64,000 nucleotides of DNA from Cucumis sativus. Taxonomy: Eukaryota; Streptophyta; Magnoliopsida; Cucurbitales; Cucurbitaceae. The position numbers and the translations under genes are program-made. The notes under the pieces were generated by a model. It had not been told where the DNA came from. It was given only the letters and a program-made list of their open reading frames with translations, and did not search any database. Below, one piece after another: positions 48,168 to 61,600 of this stretch (position 1 is the first letter of the stretch; each line of letters begins with the position of its first letter). Location: assembly GCF_000004075.3 (NCBI RefSeq), contig NC_026660.2, positions 29,019,498 to 29,083,497 on the forward strand, in the 5' to 3' direction.

Positions 48168-51100
48168 ATGGATCAATCCGGGGACTCAGACTTCATCCTC
48201 AACCACCGTGTTCTTCTTCCAGACGGAACCGTCACGCCGATGATTCTTACTACCGACGGTTGGCTTCAGTGGTCGGAGAAAAGTCAACGGCGTTTGTCCG
48301 TTGATAAGGAGGTTCTTGGATTCTCTATGGATGGTCCGAAGATTAGGATCAAAGCTCTTGTGGAGGACCATGGTGGATTGCGGTGTTTTGGAAGCAGCGG
48401 AGCTTTGGTGAGGAAGGAGTTTGTATTTCAGCCTCTTTCCGAGGAGTCACGGGCGCTTTGGTGTCTGAAGCTTCGTGAATGCATCGATTTGATTGGTAAT
48501 ATTATCGCCCGGAATTCATTTTTGGTTCTTGACTTTGGTAGCTTAGGTAATGCATGAAACGACTAGTAAGGATTTTGCTGTGTTCTGATTTGTTTGTGGC
48601 TTTTGGTTCCGGTGACGATTTAATACTTTGGATTCTCTCAAAAGCCAAATAAAAACTTGCAATTTAATTTTTCGTTCTCGTTACTATTCATTCGGCTTGA
48701 TTTTGAAAAGGGAAGAAAATTAATCTTATTACGATTTTTCTCTTTGCAAATTCTCGTCATCATATGTTAGTTCCGGTATAGGATGAATATACGATGCATA
48801 CTATAAGGTGCGTTAGAGTCTGGGCCGACTACGAGTCCGAGAATCCTCCATGTTCGCTTAGTTTGGAACGTTATTGGTATTCATTGATTTGGTATCTTGA
48901 TTACTCGTACGCGAAGCAAGGGAACATCAGTGTTTTTAGTGCTTCAAGCGCACTGTGCCTAGCTTTATTTTTCAGTAGTTTTCTGGAATAATGGCATTTC
49001 TGTTTCTCCAGGTCGCCCAAAAAAGCTGTTTGTTCTCGTTAACCCATTTGGTGGGAAAGGAACTGGTTCCAAAATTTATCGAGATGAAGTGAAGCCCATT
49101 CTCGAGGATGCCGAAATCGACGTCACACTGCAAGGTGGAAATACTTTTAATAGATGTAGACTAATGTCACTTGTGAGTTTGCCTACTAGCATTTAATAGG
49201 ATTTCACTAAGTTTGTTTCCTCTGAATTTTAAATCTTAGAGACTAAATATCAGCGCCACGCAGAGGAGGTTGCTTATTCATTGGATTTTACTAATTACGA
49301 TGGCATTGTTTGTGTTAGTGGTGATGGAATCTTGGTAGAGGTTTGCCTTCTACCCCTACTTGCTTCTCAAATTTATATTCTTTCTGCATTCTTTTTGGCA
49401 CCGTCAATAATTCTGGATAGCACATAATAGTTGCTTTAGCCTTCTGATTGTAAAATCAGTTTTTTCTTCTTCTACCCCTATTTTCGCATTCTTACAAGCA
49501 TCACATTGTTTAGTAGGTAATAAACGGATTGCTGAGGAGAGATGATTGGGTTGATGCAATTAAGACGCCTTTAGGAGTAGTACCTGCAGGTACATTACTA
49601 TTAGCTCAGTTCATGTGCCATTTGGTTGATATGGTATAACCCTTTTTTATTATTTCCTTTTCAAGTATTACTCTGAGCATTATTCTAACTTAACTACATT
49701 TAGGGTTTAGGAGGTAATTAAATAGTATGCATGATTAATTTGTAATGATAAATGGCATGCATGATTGATTTGTAATGATAAATGGCATGCATGATTGATT
49801 TGTAATGATAAATGGCATGCATGATTGATTTGTTATGACTTGTACCAAATCATTTATAGTGAAAGAATTACATGTCTAACTAATAACTATCGGAAAAACA
49901 TTCCCACTCTATTAGTATTTAGTCGGGTTTCGTGCGTTAATGGCAAACGTTCTATTAGTATTTATTGTGGTTTACAAATGCTTAGGCACTGGAAATGGGA
50001 TGGTGAAATCACTTCTTCATTCAATCGGTGACCCTTGTACAGCATGCAATGCTACTCTTGCCATCGTTCGAGGTTTGCATAGTGCTGTCAGTTTCTTTTC
50101 CTTGTCATTTTCCCCAATCTCATCTCTAATCATTATTTTCTTTTACTTCGTGATTGAGGCAGAGTGCCTGCAAATTTTTATTTCTTGTAGGCCATAAATG
50201 TTCATTGGATGTTGCCACCATTTCGCAAGGAGAGGCTAAACATTTTACCGTGTTGATGCTTGCTTGGGGTATCTCTATTATAAAATCTCTCTCTTTAATG
50301 TGATTTACAGTTCGGTTGAGATTAATTTTCCCGTTTCTAGTGGAAAAAGTTCAAAGATTTTCCGTTTGGTCAATGCTGCTGTTTCTTGTTTTCACTTTTG
50401 ATTATAAGATGAAATAACTTTAGTTTGTCTCCTTAATCAAGTATTGCTTCATTTCAGGATTGGTGGCAGATATTGACATTGAGTCGGAAAAATATAGGTG
50501 GATGGGAAGTGCTCGGTTAGATATTTATGTATGTATGAGTTCCTCATAAAAGATGATCATATTTTATCACTCAATTTATCTCTTTACGTCATAACTTGTT
50601 TGTAAAGTCTGAGAACAGTTATGCTATATACAACAACAAAACAAGTATGCTAAAAAATGAATGAAATATATCTAAAAATAAGAGGTCAATTGGCTGCTGA
50701 CCGGATTATAATTTTAAATCTTCAAGTATTTTAGTTATTCTTTTTAATTTATTTATGGTGAGTTTCGGTTTAGATGCAGAAAGCTCTGTTCTAGAACTAA
50801 TGAGTACCCACTGTGTGATTTCAAATTCTCATGAAGTTCCCTCAGTGAATAATTGGTGTTAGAATTCTAACTTGTTCTTGTGTTTAGGCTCTCCAACGAA
50901 TTATAAGTTTGAGGCACTACAGAGGAGGTGTTTCTTTTGTGCCTGCACCTGGATTTGAAGATTATGGAGAGCCGACAAGGTATGATTATGAAACTGCTAG
51001 CGTAGTAGAGGTTGACAAAAGTGATGGTGAGCCCATTAGTATTCAACGGCATGGCTACGAAGGACCTAATATCAACTTGAAGGATTTAGAATGGAGAAAA

Positions 51101-52502
51101 TTTGACGGACCTTTTATTTCAGTCTGGCTTCACAATGTACCTTGGGGAGCTGAAAACACCTTGGCAGCGCCAGATGCTAAGGTCGGTTTGTTTTACGTTG
51201 TTAGATTACTAATGAGAAATTCCCCTTGATATTGCAATATAGTTACGATAATGTTTCTTTTTCCTGCATTAAGGATGTGGTTGTCAGTTTCCACATGCCC
51301 TTTTCATAGGATCTACCAATTTGGATGCCTAGGTTGAAAGTTATCATTGAGCCTCTTGTTAAAGATAATCCAATTCTAAATGACTCTTCGATGTCTTTGG
51401 TAACTTTCATTTCCACCTGAGACTGGCAAGGCAGCTATTAAAAACAATCTTGCAGGAGAAAAACTTGCATAATCTTTTATCTTTATTGATATTTAAATTA
51501 AACAATCTCCTTGAGGTTGCCACAATGCTAAGCAGTTTCTTCTTATCCTGATAATCTTGCACCAATTCATTATTTTGAGTGTTCTAGTATTTGTGAACTT
51601 TTACATTAGTAATGTTCTTCCACCCCCTGAGAACTTTTGTACAGAAAAGAGTTCTCTGGAATCTAACCATCCAAATAGGATTTTTGTGATAGATTTTTCT
51701 GAGAGACTGACTGTGATAATATTACTCAAGTGGTGCTGGTGCTTGATACAATTTGCTTTTGTCATTCATCAACAGCTCAATTATTTATTGGAAAATATTC
51801 AATATATAGAATCAAATGCAGTAATGTTTCTTTATTGCTTCAATCCTGCACAACAAGGTTTTCCTTTTGTGAATGGTGTGTGGTTTAGTTGCGAAGTTAC
51901 CTGATGTTTGCTACTGCAGAGCTCTCTAAGTTGGGTTCCTAGGAATTTTACATACGAGTTACTACTTTATCTCTTGTGTTTAAAGTTAACATATACTGCC
52001 GTGGTTAATTGATATACAGATGTCAGATGGCTTCTTGGACTTAATAATTATCAGAGACTGCTCAAAATTATCCTTGCTGTCGTTGATGACTGAGTTAAAT
52101 AATGGAAAGCATGTGAAGTCTCCATTTGTTACGTATATCAAGGTTCATGCTTCGGTTTTACGTTGGCGTTTTCTATCTTCTTTCAATCATCTCATGCGAA
52201 ACTGTGATTTGTGACAGAAATCTTGAACGTTTCCTCTTTGCATTTTTATTTCGGTCTTTCAGTTTTCTCTTAAGATTTCCTTCATGTTGGGCAACTAATT
52301 GTAGGTCAAAGCATTTATTTTGAAACCTGGCACACGGGTAAAGGAGCCAAGCAAAGAAGGAATTATAGACGCAGATGGTGAAATCTTAGCTTTGGGGAAG
52401 GGAACTCTCACGACTAGTCAGAAAACTCTTATGAATTATGATGAACTTCTAATCAGCGTACATCAAGGGTTAGCCACTCTATTTTCCCCCTGTAGGAATT
52501 GA
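48168..52502 (+). CDS. SPHK1: Sphingosine (long-chain base) kinase
   Basis: Lipid kinase that phosphorylates sphingosine and phytosphingosine to signalling phosphates; in plants linked to ABA and stomatal responses. Ten exons join in frame to 491 residues: 48168-48495, 49012-49134, 49240-49340, 49517-49589, 49986-50072, 50191-50268, 50458-50528, 50888-51181, 52020-52142 and 52305-52502. The diacylglycerol-kinase-type catalytic domain shows LVNPFGGKG at 118-126, the nucleotide loop SGDG at 177-180 followed by ILVEVINGLLRRDDW, and VVPAGTGNGM around 205-214. The segment SFVPAPGFEDYGEP and the C-terminal motif DADGEILALG match the family, and the protein ends after QGLATLFSPCRN. The first 110 residues are a plant-type N-terminal extension. 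The length is close to the Arabidopsis enzyme. Confidence 0.95.
49722..49840. repeat. 30-base tandem repeat in a sphingosine kinase intron
   Basis: About 3.7 copies of a unit containing GCATGCATGATTGATTTGTA followed by ATGATAAATG lie in the intron after exon 4. The middle copies are nearly identical and the outer ones diverge. Each unit carries the palindrome GCATGC or TGCATGCA, which includes an RY-like CATGCA core. Confidence 0.85.
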
Positions 52503-53502
52503 TCAAATCAGATGGTCTTGATTAAATTTTATTCCTGATTAGGAACTGAAAACAACCCTGATTCTTTCCCCTCAACTGTAAAGAACTAATATATATAGCA
52601 ATTTAAGAGTTGACAAAATTGAGTGCGCGACTGTCTTGGGAAATTTTCAGTTCATATTTGTTCTTCATTTTCAAACATTATTTTTATTTGAAATAGTTTG
52701 GAGCGCTGTTACGGACATGAATCATGACATAACACGCGCAGAGAAACTAAACACACACAAGTATTGATACCAAAATAAAGGTATTCATGACCTGGTTTAG
52801 ATTCACAAAAACTAGTGTTACTCATTGGCTTTGCCTCAGACCCTTATAAAGGTCTTAATCAATTGCACATCTGCTGCTCAAGCCAATCTTGATGGCTGTG
52901 CTTAAGCTCCTGGTTGATGTCATTGCTGTATCCATTATCTTAATTTGTAGCTTGAGAAGTATTCAAGAATTCAAATAATATACAAAAAGAAACTCTATAT
53001 ATTTCTCCTCAAACAAAAGGAACAAATATTTGATATCTTTCTTTATCCATGCATTATGTTAGATATCAACGGAAATCTCTTTTTATCTTTTCAAAGGTTC
53101 TTTTTGTTCACTTTTGTTCCATATAAGCATTTTTTTTTGTAATTTTCTTCTTAGTTTCTTGCTCATTGTTTCTTTCCTTTTCTCCATTAACAACGTCTAT
53201 ATGTTATCTTTAGTACATTTTGTCTATCTCTTGTTTTTTTTCATTTGCACACCTTTTAGTTAATCAAAAGCAGTCCATCGACATTCTCGCTATAATATAA
53301 ATCTATCGGTGATAAAAGTATTGCTATTTAGTATAGGAGTTAGGATAACGTACAACATTTAAGAAAACAAATCATGAATCAATTAGGAGTTTTATGATAA
53401 CCATTTTGAGTTTTTGAGAATCTTTTTGTATAATTGTGATGGGGAATAAAAACAGAATTCAAATCATTGCAAGCCTGAAAATTCCCTAAAGAACATCGTT
53501 GA
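52503..53502. other. Intergenic with possible decayed retroelement sequence
   Basis: The start is the kinase 3' UTR. Around 52690-52960 a stretch including AACACACACAAGTATTGATA and a GACCTGGTTTAGATTCAC-like string has the feel of a degenerate retroelement, but no LTR pair or coding remnant could be identified. Confidence 0.3.
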
Positions 53503-53760
53503 GTCGGCATTGCTTCAGACTCCCATTCAATAACTTTTCAAAGAATTCTTCAATGTTTTTCCTCTTTTTCCTCCCTAAGGAACATGAGCAAGCTTTCAGT
53601 AGTATTAAGTTTGTTAAGTAGAGTTGATATGTCAACTTAATAAGACGCTCTATGGTACAGGGCCTGATCCAGCCAATTTTTAACATATATATTATGCCTT
53701 TTAGTCTTTCAGTCTGTCGAGTAAAGCTGAATCGGAAAAACAAGAAAGACTGCCATGCTG
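53503..53760 (-). pseudogene. Decayed inverted copy of a VAL gene exon
   Basis: Read on the minus strand, this segment matches exon 4 (57667-58003) of the VAL gene in order: TTCAGCTTTACTCGACAGAC against TTCAGCTTTGCCCGACAGAC, then GTTAAAAATTGG, GGCTGGATCAGGCCCTGTAC against GGCTGGATCAGGTCCTGTAC, AAGTTGACATATCA, CTTAACAAACT and finally TTGAATGGGAGTCTGAAGC against TTGAATGGGAGCCTGAAGC. The copy has a deletion after the GTACCAT block, other small indels and frame changes, and no flanking VAL exons were found, so it is non-functional. It lies about 2 kb upstream of the VAL start and in the opposite orientation. It may derive from this gene or from a lost paralog. Confidence 0.82.
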
Positions 53761-55414
53761 CATGTGCATGAGCATATAAATTGATAGACTTGGCCATTTT
53801 AGCTCTCACTTAGCACCACCACTGCCAACAAGGAGCATATATTCAAGTGAAAAGTCTCACAGAACCATCAACTTGTTGTAGAACCATTCAACTCAAAGCA
53901 TAGATAGGACTAAATAGTGGGAAAAAGACATCGGTTGGAAGGAAAAAAAATAATCAATCCAACAAGAAAATATTTTAAAACTTCAACATGGTTGTAGGTT
54001 TGGCTGAACAAGTAAATTCAAAGATGGGATATCTGTTCAACCTTAAATCTATTTATTCATTTATGCTTTGTTTGAATTACACTCGTAAGTATTTAAATTT
54101 AATTTAAAAAGTAAATTATTTTGAAAAAAAATTAAAGTGTTTGGAAACACTCAAAATATATTTTAAAGTAAATTTTAAATAATCTTTAGAAAAAAGTATT
54201 TAAACAAAAATGAAATTCTTAAACAATATTTTTTTCTTTAATTCAATTGAAACGGATCCTTAATTTTGTAGAATACTTACGACATTTTTGAAATTTGGAA
54301 AATTGTATCTTCTCTCACCTACCGCTACAATAACTTAACCTATTTTGTTTAGAACCAATGATTAGTAGAATAAAATAGTAGTTTAGAGAAAGATCATTAT
54401 TAAGCGATTCAAGTTACTTTACAATAATATATTGTTCGTTATCTTTTTTTAGTGGTACTCTCCATGTTCATTTTGATAGAATCTTGAGCTGGTTGCAGAG
54501 TTTGAGATGTGTCATCCGTGGCCAAGAAGAAGTATTAGATTGTAACCCAGTCAAATAAAACCAAATAAATAAAAGGTCAAACCCTGGAATCATCTATTAT
54601 TCATCCTCAAGTTTGAGTTCCTATGATGTCTTATAAAATACAATCCTTGTAAATATTTTCAACAATGCAACAAAAAGTTCTTCTCATTTATCTTCATACT
54701 CTCCTTTAGTCTTCTCTATCTTATTTGATTAGAGTGCGTTTCTTTTCTATTACATTAAATTGATTATTGTACTTCAATATGTTTTATGTTGCATTTTTGT
54801 ACTATAATCCAATATTTGTATCGTAGTTTGTACTCTGGTAGTTAGCTCGACAACTTATGACTTTTATTAGATTTGGCAAAGTACATTTAATATTTTTAGG
54901 TTATATTTATTTAAGAAAAAAAGGGTGTATGTTCAATATATTAGTATCTTAAGTTTTTTAGAAATTGAGGTATTGTCGCATCATATCATGATAAGTAATC
55001 TCTAAAGAAGGTACTCATCTTTATTTCGGTATGTACTTAACTAAATTGACTATTCGGAGTGTCAATTTAATTGTTAAAGTGTGGTATTTTTGAATGTGAA
55101 GATCTTGTTGTCATGTAGGTTAGTTCGAACCATATCTAAGCAAAATTTGAGGAAGCAGTAAAATCGACAAGTGACCTATGACAGAATACAAAGGGAGTTA
55201 AATTGTTGTTGTGGTAAAGAAGTTTAGGAATTATAAAAAAGGAAAGAAAACAAAAAAGAAATGAAAATAGGGAGACGGAAAAGGAAGGGAATGGGAAAAT
55301 ATAAGAGGGCCGAAGTAAAACGGAGACGACTCGACTTGATACCGAAGCCTCGTGGATTGATTGTATTGTATGCTATTATTTATTATTGATAAAGGATTGA
55401 TTGTATCGTTTGTT

Positions 55415-55451
<37 letters not shown>

Positions 55452-55690
55452 GAAAAGAAAATGATTTTCCAAAGAAAGACGCAATTTTTACTTTCGTCAA
55501 ATTTAGTTTTATTTGGTTTAAATAGGTCGCTGTCTTCTCTACAAGCCGTCTATGGGGTCTGATACAAATCCTGTTAGGCTTCTCGTCCCATGATTATTGC
55601 AGATCAGGTCGCAACTACCACCATTTCAACTCTTGAACTTTCTACCTCTTTTCTTCTTTCCTATTCTAGGGTTTATGCCCTCCAACTCCC
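53761..55690. other. Intergenic upstream of the VAL gene
   Basis: AT-rich sequence that should include the VAL promoter and leader toward the right end. A short plus-strand string near 54490-54545 could encode about 18 residues ending HPWPRRSIRL before a stop; it might be a gene remnant but is too short to assign. The GAAA microsatellite is listed separately. Confidence 0.45.
55418..55452. repeat. GAAA microsatellite upstream of VAL
   Basis: About eight GAAA units lie in a purine-rich stretch about 240 bases before the VAL start codon, close to or within the 5' leader. Confidence 0.85.
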
Positions 55691-58600
55691 ATGTCTTCTG
55701 CCCTTACCACTGCTTCTTCCTCCTCCTCCCCTCTTTCCTCTAAATCTTGCTATAATTCCGACTGTAAGGAACTCAGGCCTGACCGCTCCAGAAAGGGATG
55801 GCGTCTTCGCACCGGCGACTTTGCCGAACTCTGTGATCGATGCGCGTAAGTCTCTTCTCTTTCTACTTTTATTAAAAATTGTTTCTTTCCTTTCTTTTTA
55901 CCCCCTCTCACTCGGTTTCCTCTAGTTATTAGTCTGGACTACTTATCTGGGCATGTTTGGAGTTTTCTTTGCTTGGTTTAGTGCAGGTTAAAGGGGAGGG
56001 GATTTACTTTTGCCCCGTCCACTTTAATCGCCATTTTTGTGTGGGGATGTTTTCACACTGGTTCCATCAAGTTTCGAGTTTTACGGGTTAAGGTTCTGGG
56101 GATTGGTTTACAAAACTCAATGAATTATGGTTGCAGTTTCTAAATACGGTGAAGCTATATTTTCTGTTTTAGAGAGCTTACCGACGTGTGTTGTGGGGTA
56201 GAAGACTAGATACAATTTTCATTGGAAGATTTGCTTTCCAATGACCTGTGAGAGTTAGTTGATTCATGTTCTGGTTAGAAGTTCTTTTGTTACTGAACCT
56301 GCAATTGTTCTTATGATATGGACTAAGTGACTCGTTTTTTTCCCCTCCTGCTTCGAAATTATTTCTTTCTAGGAAGTTGGAGTGGTTCTGACTTACTAAT
56401 ATTGTGGGCAATTTATTTCTTTTGAGTATCCGTAGTAATTGATATGATGCGTGCATGTGGATGGATTTAGCGCATTTTGTATAAGAGTGCTGAAGTATTG
56501 GAAGTAAACAGATATCATAAGATGGTTGGTTGTGATGAGAGGATTTTTTTTTTCATTAAAAGAATTATGTCGATTGAAATTCGTCTATGTCTACGAATGC
56601 TTACGTCTTCTTGTAAGCACTCTGGTCAAATTGACTACGAACATTTTAAGAACTCTGGTCAAATTCAATTCTTTTTAGTTCTGCTTACGAGGAAGGAAGA
56701 TTCTGTGAGACTTTTCACTTGAATGCTTCTGGTTGGAGGTGCTGCGAATCCTGTGGAAAGGTGAGTGAAGTTAATTTCTATCATTTTATATGCTCTATCT
56801 TGTAAGTGTGACCATGCATCTCCAAATCTTTACTTTTTGTTTATTTTATACATATTTACTAATGAGAAGTCTCTGTCTCCAGCGGGTTCATTGCGGGTGT
56901 ATTGTTTCAGCTCATGCATTCACCTTACTGGATCCTGGGGGTATCGAGTGCATGACATGCGCACGGAAGAATGTAATCTTAGTAAGGATGCATCTTGCTA
57001 TTGTTAATTCTTTCATTGATATTTCTTTTAACTGTTCATACTTTTTTTGATCGGTTTGTTTGGTTGTGACACATGAGTAAAATATTGCCATTTGAAGTTT
57101 CTTTAGTTAAAACTTCTGCATAGACTATCCTTTTTACACATGGCAATTTTTTAACGAGAGGTTCTGCCTCAATGCTGATGCAATAATTTCATCTCTCTTG
57201 GTAAACAGTAAACATTGATCTCACAAGGGAACCGCCTGGTGAAAGTGGAAATTACGAAGGCAGTACTTAAATTTTGTTCTTCAAGTTGGGTCATAAAAGT
57301 CACGTTTGTCCAAATGAAACTATTATTTAAATTGATGTGCTATAAGTTGACAAAGATATCTTTTTCTCAAAAAGACTAACCAATTCTGATACCTTTTCAT
57401 AATCCTTACTATGTTTTTTTTTTGCGGCTTTCCTTTTAGTGTTTATTTGTTAGGTTTTATCTTCCTACTGTTAAAAGTAATCCTCAATTATTTTAGGCAT
57501 TAACTTTTGAAATTTATGTTAAATCCGGTTTTCTATCTTGGGTTCACTCTCTAGTCTTAGGATATGGTTCATGCACGTGCAGTTTATGGAATTTTAAGTT
57601 AACATTAGTTTGATTGAATTCCAACATGATTGACGTTCTAAATCAATTTTCTTGTTTTTGGTTCAGCCACTAAATCCAGCCTGGCCACCGTCTTTGCTTT
57701 TCCATTCAGCTTTGCCCGACAGACTAAAAGAACTATCTGTTAAAAATTGGAGTCAGTTGGCTGGATCAGGTCCTGTACCATGGCGCCAAGCTCCCAGTAT
57801 GTTCAATTCTTCTCTCCCTTCTGGTGAATTGCATCACAGAGCACCTTATGAAGTTGACATATCAGCTGCACTTAACAAACTCAATACTAGCGAAAGGTTG
57901 CCTGTATCTTTAGAAAAAAGAAAAAACGAAGACTTCTCTGAAAGGTTCTTGAATGGGAGCCTGAAGCCTTGTGGGCAGGATTTATGTGAAAATGGGACTG
58001 CAGGTGTGCATCTTTTCTTTTCTATATTTTATGTTTTGAAGACGTGTAGATAATTAGTATAAAGTTGATATGTAGTTACTATTCATTTTGGTCAGAGCAG
58101 TGTTTTAGTTGTTATGAGTGCGAAGTGTTGGCTAAACCTGACTAGTGATATCGTGTAGGAGGCATTAAATGTGATGACAAACCTAGCTCATGTTCTAATA
58201 TGCCGAAACAGTCTAGCTTTGTGAAGGAGGATTCATCTACTATGCAATATGGTTTGAATATACCTTATGCACCTCCAAATGAACCAAGTGCTCGGGGTAG
58301 GATTTCTGGAACTCATTTGAGACCAACCCCACTATCTTCTCTTCCAAAGCAGATCCATACCAATTTGCAAAATGGTGCTGACTCGTCTAACGAAACACAG
58401 CTGCGCAATGGAAGGCCTAGAGGAGAATCACGTGGAAAGAATTATTTGCTTCCGCGATACTGGCCTAGATTTACCGACCAAGAGCTACAACAAATATCTG
58501 TCGAGTATCCTCAATCTTGGATAATTATAAAATACAAAATAAAATTATTTGTAGTTGTCGAGGGCTTGTAACTCTGGTTACTAGGGTTCTTACTCCTTTA

Positions 58601-61600
58601 AAGCATTTCAGTTAAATTTTCAGGGAAATATTCAAGGATCTTCAAGTTCCTTTGCATAATTTTGTCAAATTTTTTAGAAGTATTAGCTAATAGCCTTGAC
58701 AATATTCAAGCTCGAATTCTGTAATTACTCCATTGTTTGAGAAAATGTTGAGTGCTAGTGATGCTGGGCGGATTGGGCGGTTGGTGCTTCCTAAAAAATG
58801 TGCAGAGGTAAGTAGTCAATTTCTAGTGTCTATTGGGGTTTTTTTCTTTGGAAGTTTTGAAGTAGCCATTGTTTTTCAATGCTTGAAGGAGACCTTATTC
58901 ATTGTTTTGGACAAAGTTGTTAAAAAGCTAGTGTCTATTTTCCTGTATTCATGTTGATATATTTTCACTCCTTTTTGGATTTTGTATCTTTTGAATATTT
59001 ATTCCTTTTCATCATATCAGTGAGAAGCTGTTTTTTGTTTTTCAAAAAATACTATTTGTTAGTTCAATATGCATGCTACTGTCTAATTTTGGTTGCAAGT
59101 TAAATTGTGCAGACATCATGGGCTGAAGTTTTAGCGGTTTCAATCTTTCTAGCATAGTAGCTGTAGCTCTAGTGTCGTACCTCATACTTATTTGATACTT
59201 GAGATGGGTTCTTAAAGGCAACCAAACTTAGTGAAATGCTTGCTGCTTTTGATCATTATGCATTTTTTTTCCTCATTATTTTGCTTCATCTATGGATTGA
59301 CTTTACGTGTTTGTTCTGTCATCACTCGGTTATATACTTTCATCATGCAGGCCTATTTTCCATCAATTTCCCAGCCCGAGGGATTGCCTCTAAAAGTACA
59401 AGATGCAAAAGGAAAGGAATGGATATTTCAGTTCCGTTTCTGGCCTAACAACAATAGCAGGATGTATGTTCTTGAGGGGGTTACTCCTTGCATACAGTCC
59501 ATGCAACTGCAAGCAGGTGACACAGGTAAGCATACAATAAGAAAATATGTAATTCTCATCAGCAATCGCACACCACAGTTTGTTAAAAATTAGGTTTGAT
59601 TGGAAGCTTTTGTACACACCTGCAATGCCCTAAATTGCCAAGGCCAGTTTGATAGTAATGTTTTAAGTCCTGTATCTACAAAACTAAGGCTGCTTCCTTG
59701 TAATTTCCATGTTCATTTGTTTTTTCAGTCTCTGCTTTCTCAAAATTAGAATACCAAAATATATATTCAAAAGCTCTCTTTTATAGTTAAAATTTTGGCG
59801 AAGATTTTAAGAACGATTAAAAAAATCAATGTTACAAAATATTTTAATTGTTGATACCGAGGTTATTTTAAACATGTAAAACTTACAACAAAAATGCTGC
59901 TTGGTAGTTATGGTTTGTTTTGTTTTGTTTTGTTTATTTTTGTTTTTTAAGGGTTTTCCTGTATTTATGTTCTCTCATGTGTCCTTTATGTAGAAAAATT
60001 GAATTTATTTTTCTTTCAGGAATTTTCAGGCTTCTGGTGATTTCAATTGTGCTTTTAGAATTCTATCAAAATTATATAAAAAGGTTCTCAAAAAAGTAAT
60101 CTGTAAAACAAATTGCTAAATAGTTTGTCAAACAATTCCTAATTGATTCATGATTCATTACTCATTTTCTTGAATGCTGAAACTTAGATTAGTTTACCAC
60201 CTATCAAAGAATTAATTTCATATGAATTTCCTTAACACCCAAATGTTCACCCTGTTGTTGGGTTATGCGGGTTTTCCTATGAGATTACACTCACGGATAC
60301 TAAATAAAAATATTTACTATCTTTTTTTTATAAAACCATAAATTTTATTTTATATCATATATTGTGTATGGTCTCACTCATGGTATGGGACTGAAATCTC
60401 CTTTCACATTACCAGTGACATTTAGTCGGTTAGAGCCAGAAGGGAAGCTGGTAATGGGTTTCAGAAAGGCCTCAGCTACAGCCGACCAGGTTATGCATTT
60501 TCAAGATAGCTTATGGCTTTTGTGTATGTTGAAAATTTTGAGTGAGATCCAGAATCTTGATGCCATTAGAATATGAAAGTTAAATGCATTGTTTTGTATG
60601 CAAAACATTGCATGGACGCATTATGTGTAAAGATCTTTCATTGTTCACTTCTTTTGGGATATCAATTTGTATTAAAAACGTCTAAGTCGCTATAATTTTG
60701 CACCTGAGACTGGAAACAGAGTATTCTAATTGATTTTGTAAGTTTTAGATTGTTGAAAATGTTGACATTAGTGCTTACTGGAAAAAAAGTTGCATATATT
60801 TACAACTAAATGAGAATATGAATGCCTGTCTGCAAATGTTCACATGTAACGTCACTTACTGAGTTAGTAATTGTCATGGCAGGTTTTTTGTGATATAAAT
60901 TTATACTTATTGGGTGGTTACGTTTTCCAGATTATGTCTAAGTTTAAGCATGAGTTTCCATTTTTCTTTACCTTCAAAACAGACTGATTGTATCTAAAAT
61001 TGTTTGTGATCTAACTCTATATTTTCTTTGGCAGGAAAATGAAACAAACAAGACCAAGAATGGAGCTCCTGTACATGGAGATGTCAGTAATATAAAAGTT
61101 AAAGTCAGTAAAGTTTCATTTGCTATCCATTACTTTAAACAATAAATATTGGATCACCTTTTTTTTCATGAATCAACCAGGCTGAACTGGCTGATCCTAA
61201 TTCGTGGACAAAAGTTGATAAGTCTGGATACATAGCGAAAGAGGTCTTGGGTGCTAAACCTTCAATTTCTAGAAAGAGGAAAAACAGTACCCTAGGTTCT
61301 AAGAGTAAGCGCCTTAGAATTGACAATGAGGACATGATTGAGTTGAAGATAACTTGGGAAGAAGCTCAAGGATTGCTTCGGCCTCCTCCAAACCAAGTTC
61401 CAAACATTTTGGTCATTGAAGGGTTTGAATTTGAGGCATATGAGGTATAGCTCACTACAGCTATGTTTTTATGATTCCATGTATCCATTATTAGCATTTT
61501 AATTCTTTGTGAACTGAAAACCAACACATCCTTGACTCAAAGAAAAAGAAAATTAATATATCCTTCTTTTGGTGCTCATCACGGAATAAAATGCTTTGGC

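Noticed and set aside
54490-54545. Short string encoding a sequence ending HPWPRRSIRL before a stop
   Set aside because: Only about 18 residues are visible with no frame upstream; it could be a gene remnant but cannot be assigned.
57207-57262. Possible small VAL exon after an AACAG acceptor
   Set aside because: In the phase required by exon 3 it opens with a stop codon, and exon 3 joins exon 4 in frame without it.
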